Source of the DNA: Pseudoalteromonas citrea
Lineage (GTDB): Bacteria > Pseudomonadota > Gammaproteobacteria > Enterobacterales > Alteromonadaceae
Length of the DNA stretch: 64,000 nt
NCBI RefSeq assembly: GCF_000238375.3
Contig: NZ_AHBZ03000027.1
Location: 992,001 to 1,056,000 of the forward strand
Direction: 5' to 3'
Below the pieces are notes generated by a model. It saw nothing but the letters and a program-made list of their open reading frames with translations. It ran no database searches and was not told where the DNA came from. Made by a program: the position numbers and the translations under genes. Positions within the stretch are counted from its first letter, which is position 1. Every line of letters begins with the position of its first letter. This document shows, piece by piece, positions 26,723 to 35,444 of this stretch.

Positions 26723-27816
26723 TACTCCTCCTCAAGCACAAGGCTATCTGGTGCTTGCGTATAAACAAGCAGTTGATCTTTTAGTTTAAATGCGCCTTCT
26801 GTCGCAATAAACTCATCACCTTTTAGTCCATGGGTGATCAACTGCATATCACCCTGACGTGCACCTAACTCCACTTGAATTGAACGAGCACGCCAATTGT
26901 TGCTGTCATCCTGGTCCAATGAAAAGACGAAAGCGCCAAGTTGGTTTCGAGCAATGGCATTGGTTGGTACTGCAAACATAGGGATACTTGGCGTCGATAC
27001 TACGACAGAGACCATTTGATTGTGGTGCAATTGTAATTGGCTATTGTCTAACTCTGCACGATAAGCAAGCTGGCGTGCCGCAATATCAATAGCGGAATTT
27101 TTTGCGATGATGGTTGCTGCTATGCGTTGGTTACCTGCGATAAGATTCACAGAAACGTTATCACCAACGGCTAATTGAGGCAGTGTTTGTGGTAGCTTAA
27201 AATCTACCCAAATTTTTTCATCTTGTGCAATTAAAGAGGTAAGTTGGGTATTTACATCAAGGAATTGGCCACTTTGATAGTTAGTGAGCCCCAACATACC
27301 AGAAAAGGGCGCTCTAATAATTTTCTTGTCTATTATCGCTTTTAAGTTAGCGATTTGTGCTTTTGCTATGGCCACATCGGCTTGTGCTTGATCCACTTGG
27401 TCTGGACTAACGCGTTTTTGTGCGAGCAACTTAGATAAACGTGAAAAAGTAGATTCAGCCAAAGTTAACTTGGCTTGTTCAGCCAGTAAATTGGCTTGCT
27501 CTATGCGGGTATCTAATTCAAAGAGTACGTGGTTTTTTTCGACAAAATCGCCAGGTTGAAAGTGAACTTTAACGATAAGCCCGGGGTATTCGTTATGTAT
27601 GTCAATGGCACGCTTGGCTTGTAATTGGCCAATGACTTTACTGGTCTCGCTATAATTGCGCTGTTCCACGTAGCTTGATTTTACCGAAGCCGACGGTTCA
27701 GGAAATGACTCGCCAAAAGCGATAGCAGCTTGTATTTGGTTAAATTTAATAAAACCAAGTGCAAAAATAATAGTAACAATAATTATAACTGATGCTACCC
27801 AACGTTTAATATTCAT
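26722..27816 (-). CDS. RND efflux membrane fusion (periplasmic adaptor) protein
   Basis: 364 residues: N-terminal membrane anchor (about 8-25), a lipoyl-like half at GLIVKVHFQPGDFVEKNHVLFELD, a coiled-coil hairpin (about 100-160), the second lipoyl half IIRAPFSGMLGLTNYQSGQFLD and beta-barrel domains. This is the standard plan of MFP subunits such as AcrA, MexA and the MdtA group. It is not a lipoprotein here but has an uncleaved anchor. It lies just before the permease gene and just behind the TetR gene (14-base gap). Confidence 0.93.
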   Translation of the reverse strand: MNIKRWVASVIIIVTIIFALGFIKFNQIQAAIAFGESFPEPSASVKSSYVEQRNYSETSKVIGQLQAKRAIDIHNEYPGLIVKVHFQPGDFVEKNHVLFELDTRIEQANLLAEQAKLTLAESTFSRLSKLLAQKRVSPDQVDQAQADVAIAKAQIANLKAIIDKKIIRAPFSGMLGLTNYQSGQFLDVNTQLTSLIAQDEKIWVDFKLPQTLPQLAVGDNVSVNLIAGNQRIAATIIAKNSAIDIAARQLAYRAELDNSQLQLHHNQMVSVVVSTPSIPMFAVPTNAIARNQLGAFVFSLDQDDSNNWRARSIQVELGARQGDMQLITHGLKGDEFIATEGAFKLKDQLLVYTQAPDSLVLEEE

Positions 27817-27830
27817 GGTTCATCCTTAAA

Positions 27831-28556
27831 TTAGCGTAAATTAATGTCAGTAAGCGTATTTATGAGTGCTTGAACTGACTTTTCATTGAGGGGTTTTTGC
27901 CATGGGTAACTATTTAGAAATCGTATAGAGCTACGAATAATAGGATCGTTTTCGGTTAGCGGGTCCATTAATGAATCTGTTCCTTCTCCGATTTGTTTGA
28001 TTTGCTTGACGCGTTGTACTTGGTCATACCCGACACACATTGCCCACGATCCCAAAATGATTTCTTCAATGGCATGAGATAAATTGAGCTCTCCGATTAA
28101 TTCTCCTGAATTGATCCCTTCTGTTAATGCCAACTTAAAGGATTGTTCGCATGCATTGTTTGCGATAATCATTTTCTCGGTCCAAATACTTGAAGCGCGG
28201 CTAATAACTGCCTCATTCGTTGCGTATGATAAAAGATCATTATCAAACTCAAAAAACTGTAGTTTTTTAGGTGAAATTAATGCAATTGCCAGAATTTTTT
28301 CAGGGGTTGTAATCGGGAGTGCTAGCACTTGATTAAAGGTATTACAGATGTGAACAAAAGTACTATGTGCAAGTGCCAAAATAATGTCTTCTTTGGATTG
28401 CACATGTTTGTAAACAGATCCCATGGAAAGGCCCGCGGTCCTTGCCACTTTTGCCATTGTAAAGTCCATTACAGACGATGCTTGTATACATTCTTCTGCC
28501 GCATCAAGGATCATTTCAAGTTGCTTTTGGTGACTGTATTTTGGAGCTGGCGCCAT
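27831..28556 (-). CDS. TetR/AcrR-family repressor of the RND operon
   Basis: 241 residues. The N-terminal helix-turn-helix is FTMAKVARTAGLSMGSVYKHVQSKEDII (about residues 32-60), a textbook TetR domain; the rest is the variable ligand-binding part. It is the first gene of the repressor-adaptor-pump operon, and a long perfect palindrome 24 bases before its start is the likely operator. Ligands that inactivate it are probably substrates of the pump or of the divergent oxidase. Confidence 0.93.
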   Translation of the reverse strand: MAPAPKYSHQKQLEMILDAAEECIQASSVMDFTMAKVARTAGLSMGSVYKHVQSKEDIILALAHSTFVHICNTFNQVLALPITTPEKILAIALISPKKLQFFEFDNDLLSYATNEAVISRASSIWTEKMIIANNACEQSFKLALTEGINSGELIGELNLSHAIEEIILGSWAMCVGYDQVQRVKQIKQIGEGTDSLMDPLTENDPIIRSSIRFLNSYPWQKPLNEKSVQALINTLTDINLR

Positions 28557-28579
28557 TTTTACCTCTATTCAAGTTTATT

Positions 28580-28616
28580 AATAACCGCATTCGAATGATG
28601 TTCGAATGCGGTTATT
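28580..28616. promoter_or_regulatory. Perfect 16-bp inverted repeat, candidate TetR operator
   Basis: Bases 28580-28595 are the exact reverse complement of 28601-28616, with a 5-base centre. Each arm contains TTCGAA (28590-28595 and 28601-28606), so two small palindromes sit 11 bases apart, about one helical turn. The site is between the TetR start and the divergent flavin oxidase, an ideal place for shared control. There is no T-run, so it is not a terminator. Confidence 0.8.
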
Positions 28617-28761
28617 CTAAATTTTTACTCCGACTTGTCAAGCTTTCTTAATTGCACGTTAGCGGCTACTTTTAAGCAAAGAAATATAAGTTAGTGTGCG
28701 CGCCAGTTGTTATTCATGGTGTGGGTCATCTAGCTATTTTGCCTATGAAGGAATAAATAAC

Positions 28762-30561
28762 ATGCAAAGTGAAGAAAATAAAATCCAAAAATTAGTCAAC
28801 ACCTTAAGCGAGCATTTAGATCGCTCAGCCATACCTGAAAGCCCAGACCCAGAGCAACAACGAAATCAAATACAAGCTGTGTTTGCCAATACAGTGAATA
28901 ACTTCCAGTTGTTTTATCAGCAAGCTTTAGAGCGCGGGTTTAGTAAACAACGTTTGCTGAGCCAAACGCACAATGGGCTAAGTAATGTGGCGGGACTCAA
29001 TAATTATCAAACTGAGGCGATGGTATTTAATACGCGTTTTCAAGCGCACCCATTCGCGATTGCATTATGTGACTCAACCGAAGAAGTACAGTTAATTTAT
29101 AAGCTCGCCATAGAACACAATTTACCAGTGAGAGTGCGCTCTGGCGGGCATGATCATGAAGGGGAGTGCAGTGGCAGCAATACTATTTTGATTGATGTCA
29201 GCCGTATTAAGCAATTCAGTTATGATAACGACACTGAAGTCGCGACCATTGGTGCAGGGTACCGCTTTTATCAGTTGACCCCCAAACTGGCTGATTTGGG
29301 TCGAATGATTGCCCACGGAACCTGTGCGACGGTCGGGCTCACAGGATTTATTCAAGGAGGAGGTTGGGGACCTTGGACTCGTAAGTATGGGATGTGTTGT
29401 GAATATTTAATGGGCGCAACGGTGGTGCTTGGCGATGGTGAAATTGCGCAGGTAAGTGAAAAGAATCACAGTGAAATACTGTGGGCGTTGCGTGGCGGTG
29501 GCGGCATGAGTTGGGGTATTGTCACCGAGCTGCAAGTAAAAACATTTGCCTTACCGGATGAACTACACCGCTTTGAAATTACTTGGAATAAACTGACGAA
29601 AAAAGATCCCAATATTGAAGAGTGTGTGCCTTTACAAGATTGCCCGACTATCGATATTTTAACGACTTGGGAGGAAGCCATAAAATCAACTGAAGCCCCT
29701 TATTTACTCGGTACCAATCTGAAAATAAATGCGATTGCAAAAACGCCCTATTCAGATCTCGCGCAACTATATCACCCTTGTACAATGTTTGGTTATTGGG
29801 AGGGAACTAAAGAAGCGTTAGATAGTTATATTCTCACCACGTTTGTGAACCCAATGCAGGGGAGACCATTAATTAGTTCTGCTAAAGTAGGGGGAAGAAG
29901 GTTGATCAGCAATCAAAGCAATAGCGCACAATACGAATACGATCATGCATTACTCAGCCATTGGGCCCGAGAGAGCATTGCCGACCATAGTACATTGCTT
30001 CACTCTATTTTAGGCCAACATGGGCAAGGATTTGCTCCTGACTATGATGCACCGGCTCCACATAAAATAACTTCTAAACTGGTTGAACCCACAGGGTTGA
30101 CAACGTGTGGCTATGAACAATTATTAGCAACGCTGACGTCTGATTTAATTCAAAGCGAAAATAATGGGCTCGGTTTATTTAGTTATGTCACTTTAGGTGC
30201 AATTATTGGCGACTATTATCAGCAGCGAGATGAGAACAAGGCATCGCTCGGCGTTGCATTTCCTTATCAAGACTGCTTATATACGATTCAATATCAAACC
30301 TGGTGGAATGAAGAACTCAAAGATAAGATTGAGCAACAAAACAATGCTGTGTATGTTGATACCAACCGCGCGATGGATTGGATTGCAGAGAGTCGTAGCT
30401 CTGAGATAGAGGGGGCTTATGGCGCATTTATTAGCTTTAAAGACGCCTCAATCCCAACGCCTGTGTATTTTCAGCAAAATTATGAGCGACTGGTGATGAT
30501 TAAGAAAGAGTATATTCGCGACCAATACAATCATTTACGCACGCGTAAAACGATTATTTAG
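28762..30561 (+). CDS. BBE-type FAD-linked oxidase with bicovalent flavin motifs
   Basis: 599 residues from ATG 28762 (SD GAAGGAAT nine bases upstream; the frame from 28696 is not used). The FAD-binding PCMH domain has RSGGHDHEG with His130 and HGTCATVG with Cys188; in berberine-bridge-like enzymes this His and Cys both bind FAD covalently. GGGWGPWTRKYG and GATVVLGDGE follow, and a C-terminal BBE segment YFQQNYERLVMIKKEY is present. Such enzymes oxidise sugars, alcohols or secondary metabolites with oxygen. No signal peptide is evident. The divergent placement opposite the TetR/RND operon suggests that product or substrate is toxic or is exported. Confidence 0.88.
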   Translation: MQSEENKIQKLVNTLSEHLDRSAIPESPDPEQQRNQIQAVFANTVNNFQLFYQQALERGFSKQRLLSQTHNGLSNVAGLNNYQTEAMVFNTRFQAHPFAIALCDSTEEVQLIYKLAIEHNLPVRVRSGGHDHEGECSGSNTILIDVSRIKQFSYDNDTEVATIGAGYRFYQLTPKLADLGRMIAHGTCATVGLTGFIQGGGWGPWTRKYGMCCEYLMGATVVLGDGEIAQVSEKNHSEILWALRGGGGMSWGIVTELQVKTFALPDELHRFEITWNKLTKKDPNIEECVPLQDCPTIDILTTWEEAIKSTEAPYLLGTNLKINAIAKTPYSDLAQLYHPCTMFGYWEGTKEALDSYILTTFVNPMQGRPLISSAKVGGRRLISNQSNSAQYEYDHALLSHWARESIADHSTLLHSILGQHGQGFAPDYDAPAPHKITSKLVEPTGLTTCGYEQLLATLTSDLIQSENNGLGLFSYVTLGAIIGDYYQQRDENKASLGVAFPYQDCLYTIQYQTWWNEELKDKIEQQNNAVYVDTNRAMDWIAESRSSEIEGAYGAFISFKDASIPTPVYFQQNYERLVMIKKEYIRDQYNHLRTRKTII

Positions 30562-30577
30562 TACGACGAATGTACCT

Positions 30578-30614
30578 CCCTTTCATAGTATCAACCTATC
30601 ACTCTATGAAAGGG
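30578..30614. terminator. Strong stem-loop between convergent genes
   Basis: Bases 30578-30588 pair exactly with 30604-30614 (11 bp, 15-base loop). There is no T-run on either side, so termination is likely only if the hairpin itself stalls polymerase or protects 3' ends. Confidence 0.45.
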
Positions 30615-30628
30615 GTGGTTAAATGCTG

Positions 30629-31435
30629 TCATGATGATGACAGTAAGGGGACTGTCTTTTTCTGCTCAAAAATCACGGCGCTGTCTAATAAATCATACTC
30701 TTTTAAATAGTTAGCAATACTTGTGAAGCTAGCCGTTGCAACTTTTTCAGGATGATCATCGGTACTGAGCCCATCAGCAAACCAATTACCCAAAGCAAGT
30801 TTAAATCGGCTTACTGCCACCGGCTGTGCTTTGAAATAGGCCGTGGTATTTACTTTGAGCTTTGCCATATTATCCGTTTGGTATATAGCTGCATTTATAA
30901 CGTTCAATGTGTGCTCTGTGCAATTTTGATATTGGTTGTTAAATGGATTAGCGATGAGTGAGTATTTGGGGTTATGGACTGTTTTGTTTTGTCCGTGGTG
31001 AATCGCCATGATTAGTTTTTGTTGTAATACTGGTGTCGGGATCACAATTCCTGCCTTTAATGCATGGGCTCCCCAGAAGAAATCTACTGGATAATCAGTG
31101 ACTAATTGACTTACATTGGCATCACCTGCTTTTTGATACAAGTTATGAATAGCATAACCATTTACCTTGTTGCCATCCTCTAGTTCTATTTGTGAGTAGA
31201 TGGCGATGGCTGTATGGGTAAAGTGAAAGCCTGCTGGCAATTTCTCTTTTGGCTGACCAAGCCGAGCAATAATAAAAGCGCGAGCACCTTGTTCAGCGGC
31301 GTAGTGTTTAACACTTTTAGCAAATGCAGTGATTGTTGCAGCATCAAATTGAGGCGCTTGTTGTTGCTCACTTCCAGCTTGCGCAAAGAACGAGTATGCA
31401 AGTATAGCGTATGAAATCATGACTCTTTTATACAT
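30629..31435 (-). CDS. Exported DUF2145-like protein
   Basis: 268 residues with a signal peptide (cleavage near AQA/GSE, residue 20). The order of the segments AFIIARLG, FTHTAIAIYSQIE, GYAIHNLYQ, DFFWGAHALKAGIVIP, YSLIANPFNNQYQNCTEHTLNVINAA and the conserved Cys in QNC matches what I know of DUF2145 proteins, a family of unknown function whose Cys/His pair suggests a papain- or NlpC-like fold. This assignment is by pattern. The gene follows a 116-codon gene with a 26-base gap and probably shares its operon. Confidence 0.65.
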   Translation of the reverse strand: MYKRVMISYAILAYSFFAQAGSEQQQAPQFDAATITAFAKSVKHYAAEQGARAFIIARLGQPKEKLPAGFHFTHTAIAIYSQIELEDGNKVNGYAIHNLYQKAGDANVSQLVTDYPVDFFWGAHALKAGIVIPTPVLQQKLIMAIHHGQNKTVHNPKYSLIANPFNNQYQNCTEHTLNVINAAIYQTDNMAKLKVNTTAYFKAQPVAVSRFKLALGNWFADGLSTDDHPEKVATASFTSIANYLKEYDLLDSAVIFEQKKTVPLLSSS

Positions 31436-31461
31436 GTAACCTCCAAAAAGATAAAAATAGA

Positions 31462-31812
31462 TTATTCGTCTTTGTTACCGATCATCTCATTTGGTGCCCT
31501 ATCGGCAGTAATTGTAATGTGTGTGATGTGCAGAGGTGTATTGTGTTGAACGGGTTCTTGATGAGTTTGCCCACTGGCAACATCGAGCAATACCTCAGCT
31601 GCGGCATGCGATGCTGAGGCAGTGCTCCCAGCAACCAGCAATGGTACGGCTAAAACGCCACTTGCTACTTGTGCAGATGCAACTGAACTATGGCCCAATG
31701 CCAATACAGAGTATTTACTGGCTTGACTGCTATTGTCAGATGCAGACTCTGCGACAACAGTTAATGAAGAAAAAGTACACGCAAGGCCTAACATTTTTAG
31801 TTGCTTATTCAT
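31462..31812 (-). CDS. Small exported hypothetical protein
   Basis: 116 residues with a signal peptide (MNKQLKMLGLACTFSSLTVVAES) and a low-complexity Ala/Ser/Val middle with a hydrophobic segment (residues ~48-80), then a C-terminal tail LHITHITITADRAPNEMIG. I recognise no family. An AAAGGGAT SD precedes the start. It is upstream of the DUF2145-like gene on the same strand, so it may be an anchoring or accessory partner. Confidence 0.55.
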   Translation of the reverse strand: MNKQLKMLGLACTFSSLTVVAESASDNSSQASKYSVLALGHSSVASAQVASGVLAVPLLVAGSTASASHAAAEVLLDVASGQTHQEPVQHNTPLHITHITITADRAPNEMIGNKDE

Positions 31813-31927
31813 TTATATATCCCTTTAATTAAGTTGTCACTAACTTAAATTAGGGTATCAAAAAGGTAAACTGCTGTGCTTGATGTATTATAAAAAACAA
31901 CTTAAGGTATACAAAAAATATACTTGT

Positions 31928-32686
31928 ATGGATAAACATGACATGAGTCAGATAGCGTTAGTCAGTGACACTTTAAAGTCGGTACTCAAACAGCATAAGT
32001 TGACGTACAAGGATATTGCCGTGCATCTAGATATGAGTGAAGCTAATATTAAGCGTATTTTTGCTAATCAAAGCTTCACGTTACAGCGCCTGGAACAGAT
32101 CTGTAATTTGTTGCAAATGAATTTGTCTGACTTATTTGCCATTTCTGAGAAGCAACAAAATCAATTGACACAGCTTACATTAGAACAAGAGCAAGAGCTG
32201 ATAGATAACCCAAAACTGCTTTTGGTAGCGGTATGCGCCCGAGATGCATGGGACTTTGACGACATCATAAAATATTACGACCTTGATCAATTTGAATTGA
32301 TCCGATTATTCGCGCGTTTAGATAAAATAAAGTTGATTCAGCTATTACCGAATAATCATTATAAATTGCTTATAGCGCAGGACTTTCGGTGGCTGAAGAA
32401 TGGTCCACTGGAACGCTTTATGGAGCAGGAAGTGCTGCACCGTTTCATGGCTAGCAAGTTTGATGAGCCTAATAGCTTTCGTTTTTATTTACGTGGCAGG
32501 TATTCACAGTCCTCTATTGAAATTATTCAACGCAAGCTTAATCAGCTTACCAAAGAGTCAGCTATTTTAAATCAGGAAGACGCAAATTTGCCTTTGCATG
32601 CGCGAAAGCATATGGGCTTGTTATTTGCCATGCGGCCATGGGAGCCATCTTTATTTGAACAATTTAAAAGGAACAGCAATGAATAG
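31928..32686 (+). CDS. XRE-family transcriptional regulator with C-terminal effector-like region
   Basis: About 253 residues from ATG 31928 (a further in-frame ATG is at 31943; the longer frame from 31880 lacks an SD). The N-terminal helix-turn-helix is YKDIAVHLDMSEANIKRIFANQSFTLQRLEQICNLL, of the Cro/C1 type. The remainder is all-helical, rich in aromatic and acidic residues, with no known domain that I recognise. It overlaps the next gene by eight bases and is divergent from the DUF2145 unit, which it may control. Confidence 0.82.
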   Translation: MDKHDMSQIALVSDTLKSVLKQHKLTYKDIAVHLDMSEANIKRIFANQSFTLQRLEQICNLLQMNLSDLFAISEKQQNQLTQLTLEQEQELIDNPKLLLVAVCARDAWDFDDIIKYYDLDQFELIRLFARLDKIKLIQLLPNNHYKLLIAQDFRWLKNGPLERFMEQEVLHRFMASKFDEPNSFRFYLRGRYSQSSIEIIQRKLNQLTKESAILNQEDANLPLHARKHMGLLFAMRPWEPSLFEQFKRNSNE

Positions 32687-34055
32687 CCTATCTAGGGCCA
32701 TGATTTTCATGGGATCTTTGTTTGTGTCAGGGGGAAGCCTGGCGCTTCCTCACAAAAATGTAGAAGACTGTGTATCAATTAACCAGCATGTTACGAAGGC
32801 TGAGGCTGTTGCAGAAAAAGGCCGTTATCGACAGACCTTGACGATAACAGACGAATTTGACTTCTCAACACAAGGGGCCTTTTCAGAGTATATTGCACAT
32901 CAACGAAAAAAAATCTTAGCTGAGAACCCGAAAGCGCATTTACCGTGCCCAATAACCACGCCAATTAGCGAGCAATTATACGGAGAGCGAGACCTCAAGG
33001 TTCTTGACTTAATTGCGCCATTTCAGATTGAACCGCGTATGCAGACTCAAGGGAATACGGAGAAAAAGCACGATACGCGCGGGGTACTATTGATCCATGG
33101 TTTAACTGATTCACCTTTCATATTTCATGATTTAGCCTCATCATTTTTAAAGCAAGGCATTACGGTACGTACTTTACTGTTACCAGGCCATGGTACTGCG
33201 CCATCAGCTTTGGTTGATGTATCACACGCGCAGTGGCGAGCTGCCACTGAATACGGTGTGCAATCGATGCTGGAAGACTTTGACACGGTGTATTTAGGGG
33301 GCTTTTCAACAGGAGGTGCTTTATTAATTGACTATTTAAACCAGCAAAGCATTAGCTTAGAACAAAAAGCGCAGATAAAAGGCCTTCTGTTATGGTCACC
33401 AGCGAGTCAAGCTAAGGCGAGTATGGCATGGGCAGCAGAATATGTGGCTTGGTTCAAAGATTATATGGATGAAAGTACAGACAGTGATTTTGCCAAATAT
33501 GAATCTTTTCCATTCAATGCGGCAGCACAAATATACTCTTTGATGCAGCGTATTCAGCCTGCTAATTTAACTGATACGCCTGATATTCCTTTGTTCGTTG
33601 TAGCATCTGACGTTGATCAAACCATTGAGACAAAAAGTACCTTACGTTTGCTTGAACATTGGCATAACAAAAGCATGCGTAAAACACAGTATAAAGATAC
33701 CCTGATTTATTATACTGATAAGGTACAAAAGCCAGTTTTATCTATTTCAATCAATATGATAGAACCTGAATCATGTACACGTGGTGACTATTGTGATGCG
33801 CTTATAGGTATTGCACACACCGCGCTTACTAATGCACCAAATAATCAACACTATGGCTGGGAAGGGGTTTATCGAAACTGCGAGCATGTATTTGGCACAG
33901 AGTATTATCGAACATGTAAAACGACGCAGAGCCCAATGATAGGTGAAACGACAGCTCAAGCATTGCAGGCCTATCCTGCAATGCAGCGTCTAACTTTCAA
34001 TCCGTACTTTGATCATATGGTTGATGCGTTGGCGCGTTTTATCGCAAGTAAATAA
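32679..34055 (+). CDS. Exported alpha/beta hydrolase (lipase/esterase-like)
   Basis: 458 residues from ATG 32679 (SD AAAGGAAC; the frame from 32598 lies inside the regulator gene). It begins with a signal peptide. GVLLIHGLTDSPF gives the oxyanion region, GHGTAPS the loop before the core helix, GGFSTGGALL the nucleophile elbow with Ser210, and FVVASDVDQTI a likely Asp loop. The layout is that of carboxylesterase/lysophospholipase proteins, but longer by about 150 residues, both before residue 140 and in a C-terminal segment with several cysteines. It overlaps the XRE gene by eight bases, so both are co-expressed. Confidence 0.82.
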   Translation: MNSLSRAMIFMGSLFVSGGSLALPHKNVEDCVSINQHVTKAEAVAEKGRYRQTLTITDEFDFSTQGAFSEYIAHQRKKILAENPKAHLPCPITTPISEQLYGERDLKVLDLIAPFQIEPRMQTQGNTEKKHDTRGVLLIHGLTDSPFIFHDLASSFLKQGITVRTLLLPGHGTAPSALVDVSHAQWRAATEYGVQSMLEDFDTVYLGGFSTGGALLIDYLNQQSISLEQKAQIKGLLLWSPASQAKASMAWAAEYVAWFKDYMDESTDSDFAKYESFPFNAAAQIYSLMQRIQPANLTDTPDIPLFVVASDVDQTIETKSTLRLLEHWHNKSMRKTQYKDTLIYYTDKVQKPVLSISINMIEPESCTRGDYCDALIGIAHTALTNAPNNQHYGWEGVYRNCEHVFGTEYYRTCKTTQSPMIGETTAQALQAYPAMQRLTFNPYFDHMVDALARFIASK

Positions 34056-34188
34056 TTAAGTATAGTTTTACGATACTTTTGGGGGAGTGTTATTACCCTT
34101 TTATGAGTGTGGTTGACTTATGTGTGCACAATTTTAATACTGCAGTTCTGATTTAACAGGATTTTAAATTAACAGCAGGAGTATTTTT

Positions 34189-34611
34189 ATGAATATATAT
34201 AAACCAACCAAAGCGTTTAAGTTTGCTGCAATTTTTGCTTTGTTAGTGGGTGTTTTGGGGTTTTTAGTCGGGTTAATGAATGCCACTATGCCATTAAATG
34301 AAAAAGGATATTACTTTTCAATCTTGCTATTTGGGTTGTTTTCATTTGTCTCTTTGCAAAAAACCGTGCGCGACAAAGTAGAGGGGCAAAGTATATCTAA
34401 ACCATACCTAATCATGTGTTGGGTAGCCGTAATTGCTGCAATTGGGTTGCTGAGTGTGGGTTTGTATAATGCTGAACTTTTGTTAAGTGAAAAAGGTTTT
34501 TATGCAATGGCATTTCTCCTGAGCGGATTTGCCGCGATCACAGTACAAAAGAATGTTCGAGACTCAATGCTCACTGACAATGCTGAACCTACCTATATTG
34601 CTGATGAATAG
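34189..34611 (+). CDS. YiaA/YiaB-type inner membrane protein
   Basis: 140 residues with four transmembrane helices as two repeated pairs: LVGVLGFLVGLMNATMPLNEKGYYFSILLFGLFS and GLLSVGLYNAELLLSEKGFYAMAFLLSGFAA. Each pair ends with a charged V(R/K)D segment (LQKTVRDK and VQKNVRDS). The duplicated two-helix unit is the plan of the YiaA/YiaB family, whose function is unknown. SD AGGAG precedes the ATG. Confidence 0.85.
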   Translation: MNIYKPTKAFKFAAIFALLVGVLGFLVGLMNATMPLNEKGYYFSILLFGLFSFVSLQKTVRDKVEGQSISKPYLIMCWVAVIAAIGLLSVGLYNAELLLSEKGFYAMAFLLSGFAAITVQKNVRDSMLTDNAEPTYIADE

Positions 34612-34776
34612 TTGGGGGAGTGGTGCAACTAAGTTATTCGATTGTGTATACATCAGCTGAATTTTTAAATTGTTTTTACGCGTACAGTTTTTAACAAATT
34701 TGTTTGCTTAGAAAGCGTATTAACGTGTATTTGCTATGGTAATGTGTTTAGAGTGTAATAACGTAAAGGAAATACG

Positions 34777-35292
34777 ATGTTTAAAATACTTGTTGCCACC
34801 TTAGCTGGGCTCACTTTATTAACGGGATGCCAGTCAACAAGCTATACCAGTGTGAATGATGAAGCGGGTCTCCCGACGCACCTTAGTGTTACTATTTCTA
34901 ATGTGCAGAATACGGATGGGCAGTTAATTGTGTTGGTGCATGACAATAACGGTGATTATCATGATGATTTGAATATTAATGATCCAAATGCCAAGTTTTA
35001 CTTAAAAAAAGTGGTCACACCATCAGTACCAAACACATTGGTGGTGTTCGAAAATGTTCCCGCAGGGCGCTATGCAATTAATGTGATCCATGATGAAGAC
35101 AGTGATGGAGGGTTAGATCGTATGATATTCCCATTTACTGGCATGCCGAGCGAGCCATATGCATTATCAAATAATATTTATGACCATTTTAGTAAAGGTG
35201 ATTTTGATAATGCGTTAATTGATATAGCCGCACCAAACTCTCGAGTGGATTTGCGTTTAGCAACCCATTTGAAAAAAGTGGTTGGTATGTAA
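34777..35292 (+). CDS. DUF2141-family lipoprotein
   Basis: 171 residues. LLTGC at residues 14-18 is a lipobox, so the protein is likely lipid-anchored. The body is the DUF2141 domain: QLIVLVHDN, VVFENVPAGRYAINVIHDED (the family signature PxGxYAxxxxHDxDxNG), then FPFTGMPSEPYALSNN. Acidic repeated Asp motifs resemble a metal-binding beta-sandwich. Function in the family is not established. Confidence 0.88.
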   Translation: MFKILVATLAGLTLLTGCQSTSYTSVNDEAGLPTHLSVTISNVQNTDGQLIVLVHDNNGDYHDDLNINDPNAKFYLKKVVTPSVPNTLVVFENVPAGRYAINVIHDEDSDGGLDRMIFPFTGMPSEPYALSNNIYDHFSKGDFDNALIDIAAPNSRVDLRLATHLKKVVGM

Positions 35293-35392
35293 CTTATTTA
35301 ATAGGCTGGCATAGTGTGTTTTTACATGCTTGTATCTGCTCGTTACACTTAATCATATTTATTTTTTCGTTTTCAATTAAAGGTAACGTTTA

Positions 35393-35427
35393 ATGGCGCT
35401 AAGTATTACACAGCGCCATACTTTTTT
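35393..35427. terminator. Intrinsic terminator between convergent genes
   Basis: 8-bp stem 35393-35400 with 35412-35419, loop of 11, then T-run 35422-35427 on the + strand; ends the DUF2141 gene. Confidence 0.7.
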
Positions 35428-35444
35428 ATGCCCTAGCTTTGTGC

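Noticed and set aside
28696-28761. N-terminal extension of the BBE oxidase
   Set aside because: A good SD precedes ATG 28762 and the upstream part has no domain match.
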